A DNA stretch of 64,000 nucleotides from Neogemmobacter tilapiae (GCF_014652215.1 NZ_BMYJ01000011.1:1-64000), one strand, 5' to 3'. Shown: positions 46,142 to 56,093, counted from the first letter of the stretch. Made by a program: numbers and translations. Notes: generated by a model not told the origin, from the sequence alone.

Positions 46142-48892
46142 CTATTCGGCGGCCTGGCGTTCGGGAATGGCAAAGCGGGTGATCAGGCCTTTTAGCTCGG
46201 GCCGACAGGAACCGCAGTTGGTGCCAGCTTTTAGAGCCGCACCCAGCGCGTCCAGCGTCAGACAGCCTTCCTCGACAATAGCGCGGGCGATGGTGTTGAC
46301 GCCGACACCAAAGCAGGAACAGACGATAGCGCCATTGTCGGGCTTGTCCGCCCCCGGCTGGCCGGAAAGGGTTTCCATCCCTGCCGTCTGGCCCAAAAGA
46401 CCGGACAGATAGTCACGGGCGACGGCAACAGGTTCACGGGCGATGAAAAGCGCGGCCAGCAGCTTGCCATTCTGGACAAAGGCCAGACGGTGCTGCCCCC
46501 GGCGATTGTCGGCATAGGCCAGAACCTGCACATCGGGGCCAAGGTTGAAAAGGCCACGGGCAAAGGCCTGCCAATCCTCGGGGTCGGTTTCCCCCGCCAG
46601 TTCGGCGCGCATTCCCGTGCCCAGTGTGGCCCGCGCCCAATAGGGCGTGTCGGGGCGGAATGGGGTCGCGCTGACCGCAAAACCATACCAGCCCGCCGCA
46701 TAGGGGCGAATGGCGACGGGGGCGCTTTTGCTGTCGGGCTGACCGGAAATGGGATCGACGATCGACGGCACCAGCACATCAACCCGGCCCGTGGGGGCGG
46801 TTTCGCCTGTCCAGTGGATGGGGGCAAAGGGATGGCCGGGGGCGACGCGGTCGGTGACGAGAACCCGCAGAATGGCGGTGCCATGGGCGTTCGACACATG
46901 CGCAAGGCTCGCAGGTTCAAGGCCAAGGCTTTGGGCATCCTTGGGATGAATTTCCAGAAAAGGCTCGGCAATATGCTGCGAGAGCCTAGGCGAAAGCCCG
47001 GTGCGCGACATCGTGTGCCAGTGATCGCGGACGCGGCCCGTGTTCAGGCGGAAGGTGTGTTCTTGGGTCACCCCTTGCGGGGCTTTGGGCACAATGGCCA
47101 GCATCCGAGCCTTGGCATCAGGGGTGTGAAAGCGCCCCTTGGCAAAGAAGCGGCCGCCCTGCTGGCGGGGGTTGGCGGGCCAGAGAAAGGGGGTCAGCGC
47201 GTCATATGCGGCGCGGTCGGTGGCGGCATAGTCGGAAATGTCGAAATCGCTGCCCAACTGGCCCGCAACGCCCGAAAGCGCGGCATATTCCGCGAAAACC
47301 TGATCGGGGCCCGTCCAGTCAAAGCCCAGAAAACCCATGCGCTTTGCCACATCCGCGATGATCGCCCAATCGCCCCGTGCCTGCCCCATCGGGGCGCGAA
47401 AGGGCCGCTGGCGGCTGATGCGGCGTTCGGAATTGGTGACGGTGCCGTCCTTTTCGCCCCAACCGGTGGCGGGCAGCAGAACATGCGCCAGCCGGGTGGT
47501 ATCGGTTTCGGCCATCATGTCGCTGACCACGACGAAATCGCAGCCTGCAATGGCGCGCGCCACGCGATCCGCTTCGGGCATGGACACCACGGGATTGGTG
47601 CACATGATCCAGAGTGCCTTGATACGACCGTCTTCAACCGCGTTGAACAGGTCGACGGCTTTCAGCCCCGGCTTGTCGGCCATGGTGGGGCTGGCCCAGA
47701 AGCCCTGCACGGCATCGCGGTGGGTGGGTTCTTCGATGTTCAGATGGCAGGCGAGCATATTGGCCAGACCGCCCACCTCGCGCCCGCCCATGGCGTTGGG
47801 CTGACCCGTCATGCTGAAAGGCCCCATGCCGGGCTGGCCGATACGGCCCGTCGCCAGATGGCAATTGAGGATGGCATTGACCTTGTCGCTGCCGGTGGCG
47901 GATTGGTTGATGCCTTGGGAATAGACGGTGACGACCTTTTCGGTGCTGGTCCAAAGCTGGATGAAACGAGCAAGATCGGCGGGGGAAAGGCCTGTGTCGC
48001 TGTCTTGCCGGGCGGCGGCAAGAGCGGCTTCAAAGCCGGTGACATGGTTCAGGAATGCGGGATCGGTCAAGCCTTGGTCGGCAATGGCGACCAGAAGAGC
48101 GTTGAACAGGGCGGCATCAGCGCCGGGGGCAAGGGCCAGATGCAGGTCGGCGATATCGCAGGTGGCAGTGCGACGAGGGTCGATAACGACGATCTTCATT
48201 GCGGGCCGCTCCGCCTTAGCGGCGGCAAGGCGTTGGTAAATGACGGGATGACACCAGGCGAGGTTGGAACCGACCAGAACCACCAGATCGGCAAGTTCAA
48301 GGTCTTCATACAGCCCCGGCACGGTATCGGTGCCAAAGGCGCGGCGGTGGCCTGCAACAGAGGAGGCCATGCAAAGCCGGGAATTGGTGTCAATGTTGGC
48401 GGAACCGATGAAACCTTTCATCAGCTTGTTCGCCACATAGTAATCTTCGGTCAAAAGCTGGCCGGAAACATACAAAGCCACTGAATCCGGCCCGTGTTTG
48501 GCGATGGTTTCCTTGAAACGACGGGCGACCAGACCCAAGGCCTCGTCCCAGTCGGCTTTGATGCCGCTGACCGTGGGATGCAAAAGCCGCCCCTCGGCCC
48601 CGATGGTTTCGGCCAAGGCCGAACCTTTGGAACACAGGCGGCCAAAGTTGGCGGGATGATCCGGGTCGCCCTTGATGCTGACCTGATCGCCTTGGCGCTG
48701 GACCAGGACGCCGCAACCCACCCCGCAATAGGGGCAGGTGGTGCGGGTTGTGATGGGTTCCCCCCCTCCCCGGCCCTCCCCCACGAGGGGGGAGGGGGGG
48801 TGCCCTATTCCATCGGTGTGCAAAGGTGACAAAGGGCGCGACGCGGCCCCTCCCCCCTTTGTGGGGGAGGATGGGAGGGGGGGCTTGGTCAT
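46142..48892 (-). CDS. nasA: Assimilatory nitrate reductase catalytic subunit
   Basis: Reduces nitrate to nitrite in the cytoplasm with a Mo-bis-MGD cofactor. The 916-residue protein has the N-terminal [4Fe-4S] cysteines in TTCPYCGVGCG and GRLCSKGSA, the molybdopterin domain, and a C-terminal BFD-like [2Fe-2S] domain (VCSCFGVGVNTI ... GTNCGSC). About 46 residues before the first cluster are encoded by two GC-rich hairpin repeats and look like PSPLVGEGRGGG; no start codon is seen after the repeats. The ATG at 48892 overlaps the nirD stop by four bases. Last gene of the operon. Confidence 0.95.
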   Translation of the reverse strand: MTKPPLPSSPTKGGGAASRPLSPLHTDGIGHPPSPLVGEGRGGGEPITTRTTCPYCGVGCGVLVQRQGDQVSIKGDPDHPANFGRLCSKGSALAETIGAEGRLLHPTVSGIKADWDEALGLVARRFKETIAKHGPDSVALYVSGQLLTEDYYVANKLMKGFIGSANIDTNSRLCMASSVAGHRRAFGTDTVPGLYEDLELADLVVLVGSNLAWCHPVIYQRLAAAKAERPAMKIVVIDPRRTATCDIADLHLALAPGADAALFNALLVAIADQGLTDPAFLNHVTGFEAALAAARQDSDTGLSPADLARFIQLWTSTEKVVTVYSQGINQSATGSDKVNAILNCHLATGRIGQPGMGPFSMTGQPNAMGGREVGGLANMLACHLNIEEPTHRDAVQGFWASPTMADKPGLKAVDLFNAVEDGRIKALWIMCTNPVVSMPEADRVARAIAGCDFVVVSDMMAETDTTRLAHVLLPATGWGEKDGTVTNSERRISRQRPFRAPMGQARGDWAIIADVAKRMGFLGFDWTGPDQVFAEYAALSGVAGQLGSDFDISDYAATDRAAYDALTPFLWPANPRQQGGRFFAKGRFHTPDAKARMLAIVPKAPQGVTQEHTFRLNTGRVRDHWHTMSRTGLSPRLSQHIAEPFLEIHPKDAQSLGLEPASLAHVSNAHGTAILRVLVTDRVAPGHPFAPIHWTGETAPTGRVDVLVPSIVDPISGQPDSKSAPVAIRPYAAGWYGFAVSATPFRPDTPYWARATLGTGMRAELAGETDPEDWQAFARGLFNLGPDVQVLAYADNRRGQHRLAFVQNGKLLAALFIAREPVAVARDYLSGLLGQTAGMETLSGQPGADKPDNGAIVCSCFGVGVNTIARAIVEEGCLTLDALGAALKAGTNCGSCRPELKGLITRFAIPERQAAE
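48760..48883. repeat. Inverted pair of GC-rich hairpin repeats inside the 5' end of nasA
   Basis: Two related units of about 40 bases (48760-48800 and 48847-48883) lie in opposite orientation, 46 bases apart. Each follows the form C-run, TCCC, CCTCCCCCAC, a short centre, then GGGGGGAGGGG, and can fold on itself. This is the layout of a REP doublet or small MITE. It encodes most of residues 4-45 of NasA. Confidence 0.75.
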
Positions 48893-49233
48893 GCCGCGCT
48901 CCGGTCCAGAACGGCGGTGGACAGCAACACGCGGCCCTGATCGACGCGGGCGGCATAGGTGCCGACCTGGCCCACATCGGCCCCTTGGGCCACGCCCGTG
49001 TTCATGTCAAAGACCCAGGAATGCAGCGGGCAGGTCACCGAATGGCCATGCACGATGCCCTCGCTGAGCGGGCCGCCCTTGTGGGGACAGCGGTCGTCCA
49101 GCGCAAAGACATGGTCATCGGCGGCGCGAAACACCGCCACGCAGCCGCGCGCGGTTTTCACCAGCCGCGCGCCCTGGCGCGGGATGTCGTCCAAAGCGCC
49201 GATGTCGATCCAGTTTTCGGTCATCATGTTCAT
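48889..49233 (-). CDS. nirD: Nitrite reductase small subunit
   Basis: A 114-residue Rieske-like protein that partners NirB. It contains VFALDDRCPHKGGPLSEG and VTCPLHSWVFDM, the Rieske-type CxH...CxxH pattern. The ATG at 49233 overlaps the nirB stop by four bases (ATGA); ATG codons at 49227 and 49224 are alternatives. nasA overlaps its stop by four bases. Confidence 0.94.
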   Translation of the reverse strand: MNMMTENWIDIGALDDIPRQGARLVKTARGCVAVFRAADDHVFALDDRCPHKGGPLSEGIVHGHSVTCPLHSWVFDMNTGVAQGADVGQVGTYAARVDQGRVLLSTAVLDRSAA

Positions 49234-51662
49234 TCCGCGGCCTCCAGCGTCAGATCGGCCATCGGGGCCCATTTCCTGGCATCCGCCGCCAGTTCCGCCC
49301 AAGGATCGACCTGATAGACCGATTGGCTGAGCATGAAGCGGTCATAAAGCGCGCGGCGGTTTTCCAGATCGGCGATCTGTTCCTTGCACCATTCCAGCCC
49401 CACCTTGGCCACCCATTTGTAGATACGGTGCAGATAGCGGCTGTTTTCGCGGTAAAGCTGGACAAAGGCGGCGACGACCTCTTCCACCTCGGCCTCGGTT
49501 GCGACTTTGCACAGGAATTCGGTTTCCTTCACATCCATCCCCGCCGCCCCCGCGACGCTGATTTCATAGCCACTATCCACGCAGACGATGCCGATGTCCT
49601 TGCACGTGGCCTCGGCGCAGTTCCTTGGGCAACCCGAGACGGCCAGTTTCACCTTGGCAGGTGTCCAGGAACCCCAGAGCAGCTTTTCCAGCTTGATGCC
49701 CAGACCCGTGCTGTCCTGCGTGCCAAAGCGGCAGAATTCCGAACCGACACAGGTTTTCACCGTGCGCAGGCCCTTGGAATAGGCATGGCCCGACACCATC
49801 CCCGCATCGTTCAGATCGGACCAGATGGCGGGAAGGTCTTCTTTTTTGACGCCCAGAAGGTCGATCCGCTGGCCGCCCGTCACCTTGACCATCGGCACGG
49901 CGTATTTGTCAGCGGCATCGGCAATGGCGCGCAGTTCGGCGGGGGTTGTGACGCCCCCCCACATGCGCGGGACGACAGAATAAGTGCCGTCTTTCTGGAT
50001 GTTGCCGTGGTTGCGTTCGTTCACGAAACGCGACTGGCGGTCGTCGGTGTAATCCAATGGCCAGTCGGCCAGCAGGTAATAGTTCAGCGCCGGACGGCAC
50101 GAGGCGCACCCCCCCACCGTTTTCCAGCCCAGTTCCTGCATGACGGCGGGAATGGATTTCAGACCCTTGGCCTTGATCAGACGGCGCACATCTTCATGCG
50201 TGTGGTCGGTGCATTTGCACATCGGCGGGTTGGCGTTGGCGACAAAGTCGCCGCCCAGCGTCACCGCCATCACCTGTTCGACCAGCCCCGTGCAGGTGCC
50301 GCAGGACGCACTCGCCTTGGTCTGGGCGCGGACCAGATCAAGCGTGTTCGCCCCGCCCAGCACCGCATCGACGATTTTGCCTTTGCACACGCCGTTGCAG
50401 CCGCAAATCTCCGCCTCAGGCGGCAATGCTGCAACGGCCGCCATAGGGTCCGCTTTGGCCCCCCCGGCGAAAGAAGGCCCAAAGATCAGTGTCTCGCGCA
50501 TGTCGGTGATGTCGGTGCCGTCCTTGATCAGGCCAAAGAACCAGCTGCCATCGGCGGTATCACCATACATCACGGCGCCAATCAGCTTGTCGCCTTCGAT
50601 GATCAGGCGTTTGTATTGGCCGCGTGCGGGATCGCGCAGAACAATGTCTTCGCGCCCCGGACCTTCGGCAAAATCGCCCGCGCTGAACAGATCGCAACCT
50701 GTGACCTTCAGCTTGGTCGCCGTCTGCACCGGACGGAAGGCGGCCGGTTCGGCGCGCAGGGTCGCAGCCAGAACTTTCGCCTGATCATACAGGGGGGCGA
50801 CCAGACCGAACACCTGCTTGTTGTGTTCCACGCACTCGCCCAGCGCAAAGATATCCGGGTCACTGGTTTGCATCTGGTCGTTGACCACGACGCCCCGGCC
50901 CACCTCAAGATGGGCATCGGTCGCAATGCGAATTTCCGGGCGGATGCCGACGGCCATGCAGACCAGATCGGCCGGGTAGACGGTGCCGTCTTCCAACAGC
51001 ACCGCCTCGACGCGGTCCTTGCCCAGAATAGCCTTCGTCGCCCCCTTGCAGTGGATCGTGATCCCTCGATCCTGCAAAGCCTTTTGCAGTAGATAGCCCG
51101 CTGCCGGGTCAAGCTGGCGTTCCATCAGATGGCCTGCGATGTGGATGACGGTGACTTTCGCCCCCCGCATCTGCATCCCCGCCGCCGCTTCAAGCCCCAG
51201 AAGACCGCCGCCGATCACGACAGCATTCGCCCCCGGCTTGATCGAAACGTCGATCATCGCATTGGTGTCTTCCAGATCGCGGTAGGTCACGACGCCCGGC
51301 AATTCCTTGCCCGCTACCGGAATGATGAAAGGGGCGGAACCCGTGGCGATGACCAGCTTGTCGTAAGGCACTTCGCCGTTCTTGCCGACAACGACCTTCC
51401 GTTCCCGGTCGATCTTGGTCACATGTTCCCCGAAACGGCAGTTCACGCCCCGTTCGGCATACCAAGCATCATCATGGGTGATGATTTCGGCGTAGGTCTT
51501 TTCGCCCGAAAGCACCGGCGAAAGCATCAGCCGGTTGTAATTCCCGCGCGGTTCGCCGTTGAACAGGGTGACGTTGAAAGCGTCGGGGGCAGCGTCCAGC
51601 AGGTTTTCCAGCATCCGGCCCGAGGCCATGCCAGCGCCGATGACGACGAGGTTCTGTTTCAT
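49230..51662 (-). CDS. nirB: NAD(P)H-dependent nitrite reductase large subunit
   Basis: Reduces nitrite to ammonium with six electrons from NAD(P)H. The 810 residues hold an FAD/NAD(P) domain (VVIGAGMASGRMLENLL at the start), BFD-like [2Fe-2S] domain(s) with CGCNGVCKGKIVDA and CGTCTGLVEQV, and the siroheme/[4Fe-4S] domain with TCVGSEFCRFGTQ and SGCPRNCAEATCKD. It overlaps the ABC ATPase gene by one base and nirD by four. Confidence 0.97.
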   Translation of the reverse strand: MKQNLVVIGAGMASGRMLENLLDAAPDAFNVTLFNGEPRGNYNRLMLSPVLSGEKTYAEIITHDDAWYAERGVNCRFGEHVTKIDRERKVVVGKNGEVPYDKLVIATGSAPFIIPVAGKELPGVVTYRDLEDTNAMIDVSIKPGANAVVIGGGLLGLEAAAGMQMRGAKVTVIHIAGHLMERQLDPAAGYLLQKALQDRGITIHCKGATKAILGKDRVEAVLLEDGTVYPADLVCMAVGIRPEIRIATDAHLEVGRGVVVNDQMQTSDPDIFALGECVEHNKQVFGLVAPLYDQAKVLAATLRAEPAAFRPVQTATKLKVTGCDLFSAGDFAEGPGREDIVLRDPARGQYKRLIIEGDKLIGAVMYGDTADGSWFFGLIKDGTDITDMRETLIFGPSFAGGAKADPMAAVAALPPEAEICGCNGVCKGKIVDAVLGGANTLDLVRAQTKASASCGTCTGLVEQVMAVTLGGDFVANANPPMCKCTDHTHEDVRRLIKAKGLKSIPAVMQELGWKTVGGCASCRPALNYYLLADWPLDYTDDRQSRFVNERNHGNIQKDGTYSVVPRMWGGVTTPAELRAIADAADKYAVPMVKVTGGQRIDLLGVKKEDLPAIWSDLNDAGMVSGHAYSKGLRTVKTCVGSEFCRFGTQDSTGLGIKLEKLLWGSWTPAKVKLAVSGCPRNCAEATCKDIGIVCVDSGYEISVAGAAGMDVKETEFLCKVATEAEVEEVVAAFVQLYRENSRYLHRIYKWVAKVGLEWCKEQIADLENRRALYDRFMLSQSVYQVDPWAELAADARKWAPMADLTLEAAE

Positions 51663-53320
51663 CAGGCTGCATCCTTCTTTTTGTGCGCGCCGTGTTCGTA
51701 TTCTTCTAGGAAACCCAGGATTTCGGCCCGATAGGTCCAGTAATCCGGGTGCTCCAGCAAAGCTTTGCGTGTGCGGGGGCGTGGCAGTTTCACTTCGGTA
51801 ATCTTGCCGATGGTGGCGCGCGGGCCGTTGGTCATCATCACCACACGGTCGGCCAGCAAGATCGCCTCGTCCACGTCATGGGTCACGCAAACGGCTGTGA
51901 CCTTGGTCCGGCTCCAGACCTCCATCAGAACTTCTTGCAGCTCCCAGCGGGTCAGGCTGTCCAGCATGCCAAAGGGTTCATCCAGCAGCAGCAGTTTCGG
52001 CGACAGGGCAAAGGCGCGGGCAATGCCCACACGCTGCCGCATCCCGTTCGACATGGCGCTGGCTTGTTGGTCCATCGCATCGCCCAGACCCACGCGCTCC
52101 AGATAATATTCCACCACATCCTGCCGTTCGGCGCGGCTGGCTTTGGGATAAACCCGGTCCACCCCGATAGAGACGTTTTCCTTGGCGGTGAGCCATGGGA
52201 ACAGGTTCGGCGACTGGAACACCACGGCGCGCTCGGGGTCGGCCCCCTGCACATGGTAGCCGTCCAGCTTGATCGCGCCTTTGCTGATCGAATTCAGCCC
52301 CGCCGTCATCGTCAGCACGGTGGATTTCCCGCAACCCGAATGGCCGATCAGGCTGACGAATTCGCCTTTCTTCAGGGTCAGGTTAAAGTCCTCGACCACC
52401 GTCAGCGGCCCTTTGGGCGTGTCGTAAATCTTGTGCAGTTGCGAATATTGCAGATAGCGGTCGTCCGTCGCCGATTTCGCCGCTTCGGCATAGGCGTTTG
52501 GCAAAAGCGCATGGCGCGGTGTCACGTTCGGCAGCAACCGGGTTTCCGGCAGCTTGGACGCAATCCCCACGTCCATCAGATAGGCCGTCACATCGGCGCG
52601 CAGTTCCTTGAACACCGCGTCATCGTTCAGGGCCGAACGGTCGCGCGGACGGGCCAGCCCGACCTTGAATTCCTGACCCAAGGTTCCATCCGGGTTCAGG
52701 CACAGAATGCGGTCGGCCAGAACAAGGGCCTCGTCCACATCATTCGTGATCAGAACGACTGTCTTTTTCTCGGCCGACCAGATCGCTTCGATCTCATCGG
52801 CCAGATTGGCGCGGGTCAGCGCATCCAGGGCCGACAAGGGTTCGTCCATCAGCAGAACCTGCGGCTCCATCGCCAGGGCGCGGGCGACAGAAACCCGCTG
52901 GCGCATGCCGCCCGACAGTTCCGAAGGCCGACGGTCGGCAGCATGGGAAAGACCCACCATCGCGATGTATTTCGCCACCTTTGCGGCCCGGTCGGCTTTG
53001 GACAGCTTGCCATGGACGGCATCGACGGCCAGCCCGATGTTTCCCGCCACAGTCAGCCAAGGCATCAGCGAATAGGATTGGAACACCAGCCCCCGCTCTG
53101 GCCCCGGCCCCGTCACCGGCGCGCCTTTGAACAGAACCTCGCCCTTGTCCGGGACGGCCAGCCCGGCCATCAGGTTGATCAGCGTCGTCTTGCCGGTGCC
53201 CGAAAAGCCCAGGATCGCCAGAAACTCGCCATCCTCGACCTTAAGGCTCAGGTTCCGCAGAACCTCGTGCCGGTCGTCGCCTTCGCCAAAGCCTTTGCTG
53301 ACATTGTGAAATTCCAGCAT
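51662..53320 (-). CDS. nrtC: Fused double ATP-binding protein of the nitrate ABC transporter
   Basis: A 552-residue protein with two ABC ATPase domains in tandem. Domain 1 (about residues 1-240) has Walker A GFSGTGKTT, signature LSGGMRQRVSVARAL and LLMDEP. Domain 2 (about 285-530) has GHSGCGKST, signature MSNGMRQRVGIARA (a degenerate LSGGQ) and LLLDEPFGMLD. Cyanobacterial nitrate transporters use separate NrtC and NrtD; here both are on one chain with no NrtA-like domain. The degenerate second signature suggests unequal ATP sites. Confidence 0.92.
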   Translation of the reverse strand: MLEFHNVSKGFGEGDDRHEVLRNLSLKVEDGEFLAILGFSGTGKTTLINLMAGLAVPDKGEVLFKGAPVTGPGPERGLVFQSYSLMPWLTVAGNIGLAVDAVHGKLSKADRAAKVAKYIAMVGLSHAADRRPSELSGGMRQRVSVARALAMEPQVLLMDEPLSALDALTRANLADEIEAIWSAEKKTVVLITNDVDEALVLADRILCLNPDGTLGQEFKVGLARPRDRSALNDDAVFKELRADVTAYLMDVGIASKLPETRLLPNVTPRHALLPNAYAEAAKSATDDRYLQYSQLHKIYDTPKGPLTVVEDFNLTLKKGEFVSLIGHSGCGKSTVLTMTAGLNSISKGAIKLDGYHVQGADPERAVVFQSPNLFPWLTAKENVSIGVDRVYPKASRAERQDVVEYYLERVGLGDAMDQQASAMSNGMRQRVGIARAFALSPKLLLLDEPFGMLDSLTRWELQEVLMEVWSRTKVTAVCVTHDVDEAILLADRVVMMTNGPRATIGKITEVKLPRPRTRKALLEHPDYWTYRAEILGFLEEYEHGAHKKKDAA

Positions 53321-53324
53321 GGCG

Positions 53325-54410
53325 TCACCGGTTCGCGCTGAAGGTGAACAGCGATTGCAGCGTGAACATCACCCGGTCCAGCGCAAAGCCGATGATCCCG
53401 ATGGTCAGAACGGCGACCATGATCTTGGCAAGACTGTCCGAGGACCCGTTCTGGAATTCGTCCCAGACGAACTTGCCCAAGCCGGGGTTCTGCGACAGCA
53501 TTTCAGCGGCAATCAGCACCATCCAGCCCACGCCCAGCGAAAGCCGCAGCCCGGTAAAGATCAATGGCAGGGCGGACGGAAGCACCAGTTTGGTGATCTT
53601 GGCCCAGGGCGACAGCTTCAACACGCGGCCGACGCTGATCAGGTCTTTGTCAATGCTGGCCACGCCAAGGGCTGTGTTGATCAGCGTGGGCCAGAGCGAA
53701 CACAGGGTCACGGTGATGGCGGAAATCAGAAAGGATTTCGGAACACCGTCATCACCGCCTGCGTAAAGGGCCGAGACAACCATGGTAACGATGGGCAGCC
53801 AAGCCAAGGGCGAGACGGGTTTGAAGATCTGCACCAGCGGGTTGATGGCCGCATTGGTGGTGGGCGAAAGCCCCGCGATGATGCCCAAGGGAACGGCCAC
53901 GGCGGTGGCGATCAAAAAGCCGGTAAAGACGGTTTTGATCGAGGTCCAGATTTGCTGATAATAGGTCGGCTTACCAGTATAGGCGCGGGTTTTCACCTTG
54001 TCCGACTGACCCTCGGCGATCAGGGCGGCGTTCTTTTCTTCTTGCTTGGCGTAGAATTCCGCCTCTTTCACGCGTTCCGCCGCAGCGGCCTGATGCAGAC
54101 CAACCGCTTGTTCCCAAACTGCTGCCGGGCCGGGGATCGCCCCAAGCGAGGTTTGCACCTTGGGCGCGGCCCAAGCCCAAGCGCCCAGAAAAATCGCAAT
54201 GGCCAGTAAGGGCACACCCAGCAAGCGCCAGATATCCTTGAACTGGCTGCGCGGGGTATCGCCCGCCACCAGACGCAGGATCGGCGTCAGCCATGGAAGG
54301 CCCAGAACCTTGAACCAAGCATCCATCTTGGTGATCCGGGCAAAGCGCCGGGTGCGGGCAGCCTCACGGGCCTGCGCGGGCGGAAGCTGGGTCGGGTCAA
54401 TCGCGGTCAT
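53325..54410 (-). CDS. nrtB: Nitrate ABC transporter permease
   Basis: A 361-residue inner-membrane permease with about six or seven transmembrane helices and the coupling loop LPSALPLIFTGLRLSLGVGWMVLIAAEML, the binding-protein-dependent transport signature. An unusual charged insert of about 60 residues follows the first helix (about residues 100-160). It lies between nrtA and the double ATPase gene. Confidence 0.94.
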   Translation of the reverse strand: MTAIDPTQLPPAQAREAARTRRFARITKMDAWFKVLGLPWLTPILRLVAGDTPRSQFKDIWRLLGVPLLAIAIFLGAWAWAAPKVQTSLGAIPGPAAVWEQAVGLHQAAAAERVKEAEFYAKQEEKNAALIAEGQSDKVKTRAYTGKPTYYQQIWTSIKTVFTGFLIATAVAVPLGIIAGLSPTTNAAINPLVQIFKPVSPLAWLPIVTMVVSALYAGGDDGVPKSFLISAITVTLCSLWPTLINTALGVASIDKDLISVGRVLKLSPWAKITKLVLPSALPLIFTGLRLSLGVGWMVLIAAEMLSQNPGLGKFVWDEFQNGSSDSLAKIMVAVLTIGIIGFALDRVMFTLQSLFTFSANR

Positions 54411-54494
54411 GGGCTTGGTCCTTGCGTCTTTGACGGCTCGATTTCCCGCGCAAGGTGGTCTGTTACCTGGCTTTGCGCGGGGTTATGGGAGGTT

Positions 54495-55853
54495 TCAGTT
54501 GGTGACTTCGCCACCGACAACCGTTTGTGTGCCCTTCAGGCCCAGCGTCAGGCTGTCGATATAAGCGTTGGGTTTCGTACCGTCATAGGCCACACCGTCG
54601 ATGAAATCGCTGACCGGATCGCGGTAGCCATCGGCGTCGAAATCGAACATCTCGGGCGTTGCCAGACCGTCGGCAATCAAGGCCTCGGCCGCGGCTTTAT
54701 AGATGTCGGGCTTGTAGACCTTTTTCGCTTGTTCATCATACCAAGCATCGGTCTGCGCTTCGCCAATCTGCCCCCAGCGGCGCATCTGAGTCAGATACCA
54801 GACTGCATCCGAATAATAGGGGAAGGTCGCGTTATAGCGGAAGAAGACGTTGAAATCCGCCGCTTCGCGCTTGTCGCCTTTTTCGTATTCAAACGTCCCC
54901 GTCATCGAATTGGCGATAACAGCGGCATCCGCCCCCACATATTCCGGGCGCGACAGGATCTCGACCGCCTCGGCCCGGTTCGCGTTGTCACCTTCGTCCA
55001 GCCAGATCGCCGCGCGGATCAGCGCCTTGGTGATCGCCAGCGTCGTGTTCGGGTTTTCGGTCGCGAAAGCCTCGGTCACGCCAAAGACTTTTTCCGGGTT
55101 GTTCTTCCAGATGTCATAGTCGGTGATCACCGGAACGCCGATGCCCTTGGCCACGGCGGCCTGGTTCCAAGGTTCGCCCACGGAATAGCCGTCAATCGTG
55201 CCAGCCTCCATCGTGGCGGGCATCTGCGGCGGCGGGGTCACCGAAATCAGCACATCGCCGCCGATCTGGCCCGAGACATCATCGGCACTGTAAAGGCCGG
55301 GGTTGATGCCGCCAGCCGCCAGCCAATAGCGCAGTTCGTAATTGTGGGTCGAAACCGGGAAGACCATGCCCAGATTGAAGGGCTTGCCCTCGGCGGCATA
55401 GGCCTCGATCACGGGTTTTAGGGCGGCAGCGGAAATCGGATGAACGGGTTTACCATCCGCATCAAGTTGCAGCCCCGGCTTCATGATTTCCCAGACCGCG
55501 TTCGACACGGTGATGGCATTGCCGTTCAGGTCCATCGAAAACGGCGTCACCACCGCGCCTTTGGTGCCATAACCGATGGTCGAGGCGATGGGTTGCCCGG
55601 CCAGCATATGCGCGCCATCAATTTCGCCCGCTAGAACGCGGTCCAGCAGAACCTTCCAGTTCGACTGCGCTTCCAGCGTCACATACAGGCCTTCGTCTTC
55701 GAAAAAGCCCTTTTCCTTGGCAATCGCCAGCGGGGCCATATCCGTCAGTTTGATGAAGCCCAGCGTCAGTTCTTCTTTTTCGATACCGGGGGTTTCGGCA
55801 AAGGCCGGATGGGCCAAAAGCGCGACCGAGAGTAGAAGTGCCTTGCGGATCAT
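54495..55853 (-). CDS. nrtA: Nitrate-binding periplasmic protein
   Basis: A 452-residue solute-binding protein of the NrtA/CmpA type. Signal peptide [19 protein letters not shown] is followed by [23 protein letters not shown] and [21 protein letters not shown], the ligand-site motifs. The ATG at 55853 has AGGAA upstream. It is the first structural gene behind a leader with an ANTAR-type hairpin and terminator, and shares its fold with the NasS sensor upstream. Confidence 0.94.
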   Translation of the reverse strand: MIRKALLLSVALLAHPAFAETPGIEKEELTLGFIKLTDMAPLAIAKEKGFFEDEGLYVTLEAQSNWKVLLDRVLAGEIDGAHMLAGQPIASTIGYGTKGAVVTPFSMDLNGNAITVSNAVWEIMKPGLQLDADGKPVHPISAAALKPVIEAYAAEGKPFNLGMVFPVSTHNYELRYWLAAGGINPGLYSADDVSGQIGGDVLISVTPPPQMPATMEAGTIDGYSVGEPWNQAAVAKGIGVPVITDYDIWKNNPEKVFGVTEAFATENPNTTLAITKALIRAAIWLDEGDNANRAEAVEILSRPEYVGADAAVIANSMTGTFEYEKGDKREAADFNVFFRYNATFPYYSDAVWYLTQMRRWGQIGEAQTDAWYDEQAKKVYKPDIYKAAAEALIADGLATPEMFDFDADGYRDPVSDFIDGVAYDGTKPNAYIDSLTLGLKGTQTVVGGEVTN

Positions 55854-55878
55854 GCGTGGGTTCCTGTCCAAAAATGCG

Positions 55879-55935
55879 AAAAAAGGCCGATGACACGCGC
55901 TGCACCAAGGGGTGAAACGTGGGTCAGGCGGCCTT
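55879..55935 (-). terminator. Leader terminator before nrtA, likely regulated
   Basis: In the transcript AAGGCCG and CGGCCTT pair around a loop of about 39 bases and run directly into six U residues. It lies between nasS and nrtA, just after the ANTAR-type hairpin, where NasT would prevent termination when nitrate is present. Confidence 0.6.
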
Positions 55936-55962
55936 GCCTGTCGTCCCGGACTTTCGGGGAGA

Positions 55963-55982
55963 ACGAAGCGCCATTGCTTCGT
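55963..55982 (-). promoter_or_regulatory. ANTAR-type hexaloop hairpin in the nrtA leader
   Basis: The RNA reads ACGAAGC-AAUGGC-GCUUCGU: a perfect 7-bp stem and a six-base loop with A at position 1 and G at position 4, the loop pattern recognised by ANTAR proteins. NasT, an ANTAR protein, is encoded upstream. A first hairpin of the usual pair is not clear; GCCG-CCAAA-CGGC about 20 bases earlier is a weak candidate. Confidence 0.7.
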
Positions 55983-56093
55983 CTTGCTTTCAGGATGCCG
56001 TTTGGCGGCGGTTCCGGTCAATGGGGGACAGCGGTTTTTATACCGTTTGCAACTGGCGATGCTGCATTGCGGCAAGATGTGCCGCTTTTTTCA

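Noticed and set aside
48760-48883. Complete insertion sequence at the nirD-nasA junction
   Set aside because: No transposase frame or target duplication is present; only two short hairpin units are found.
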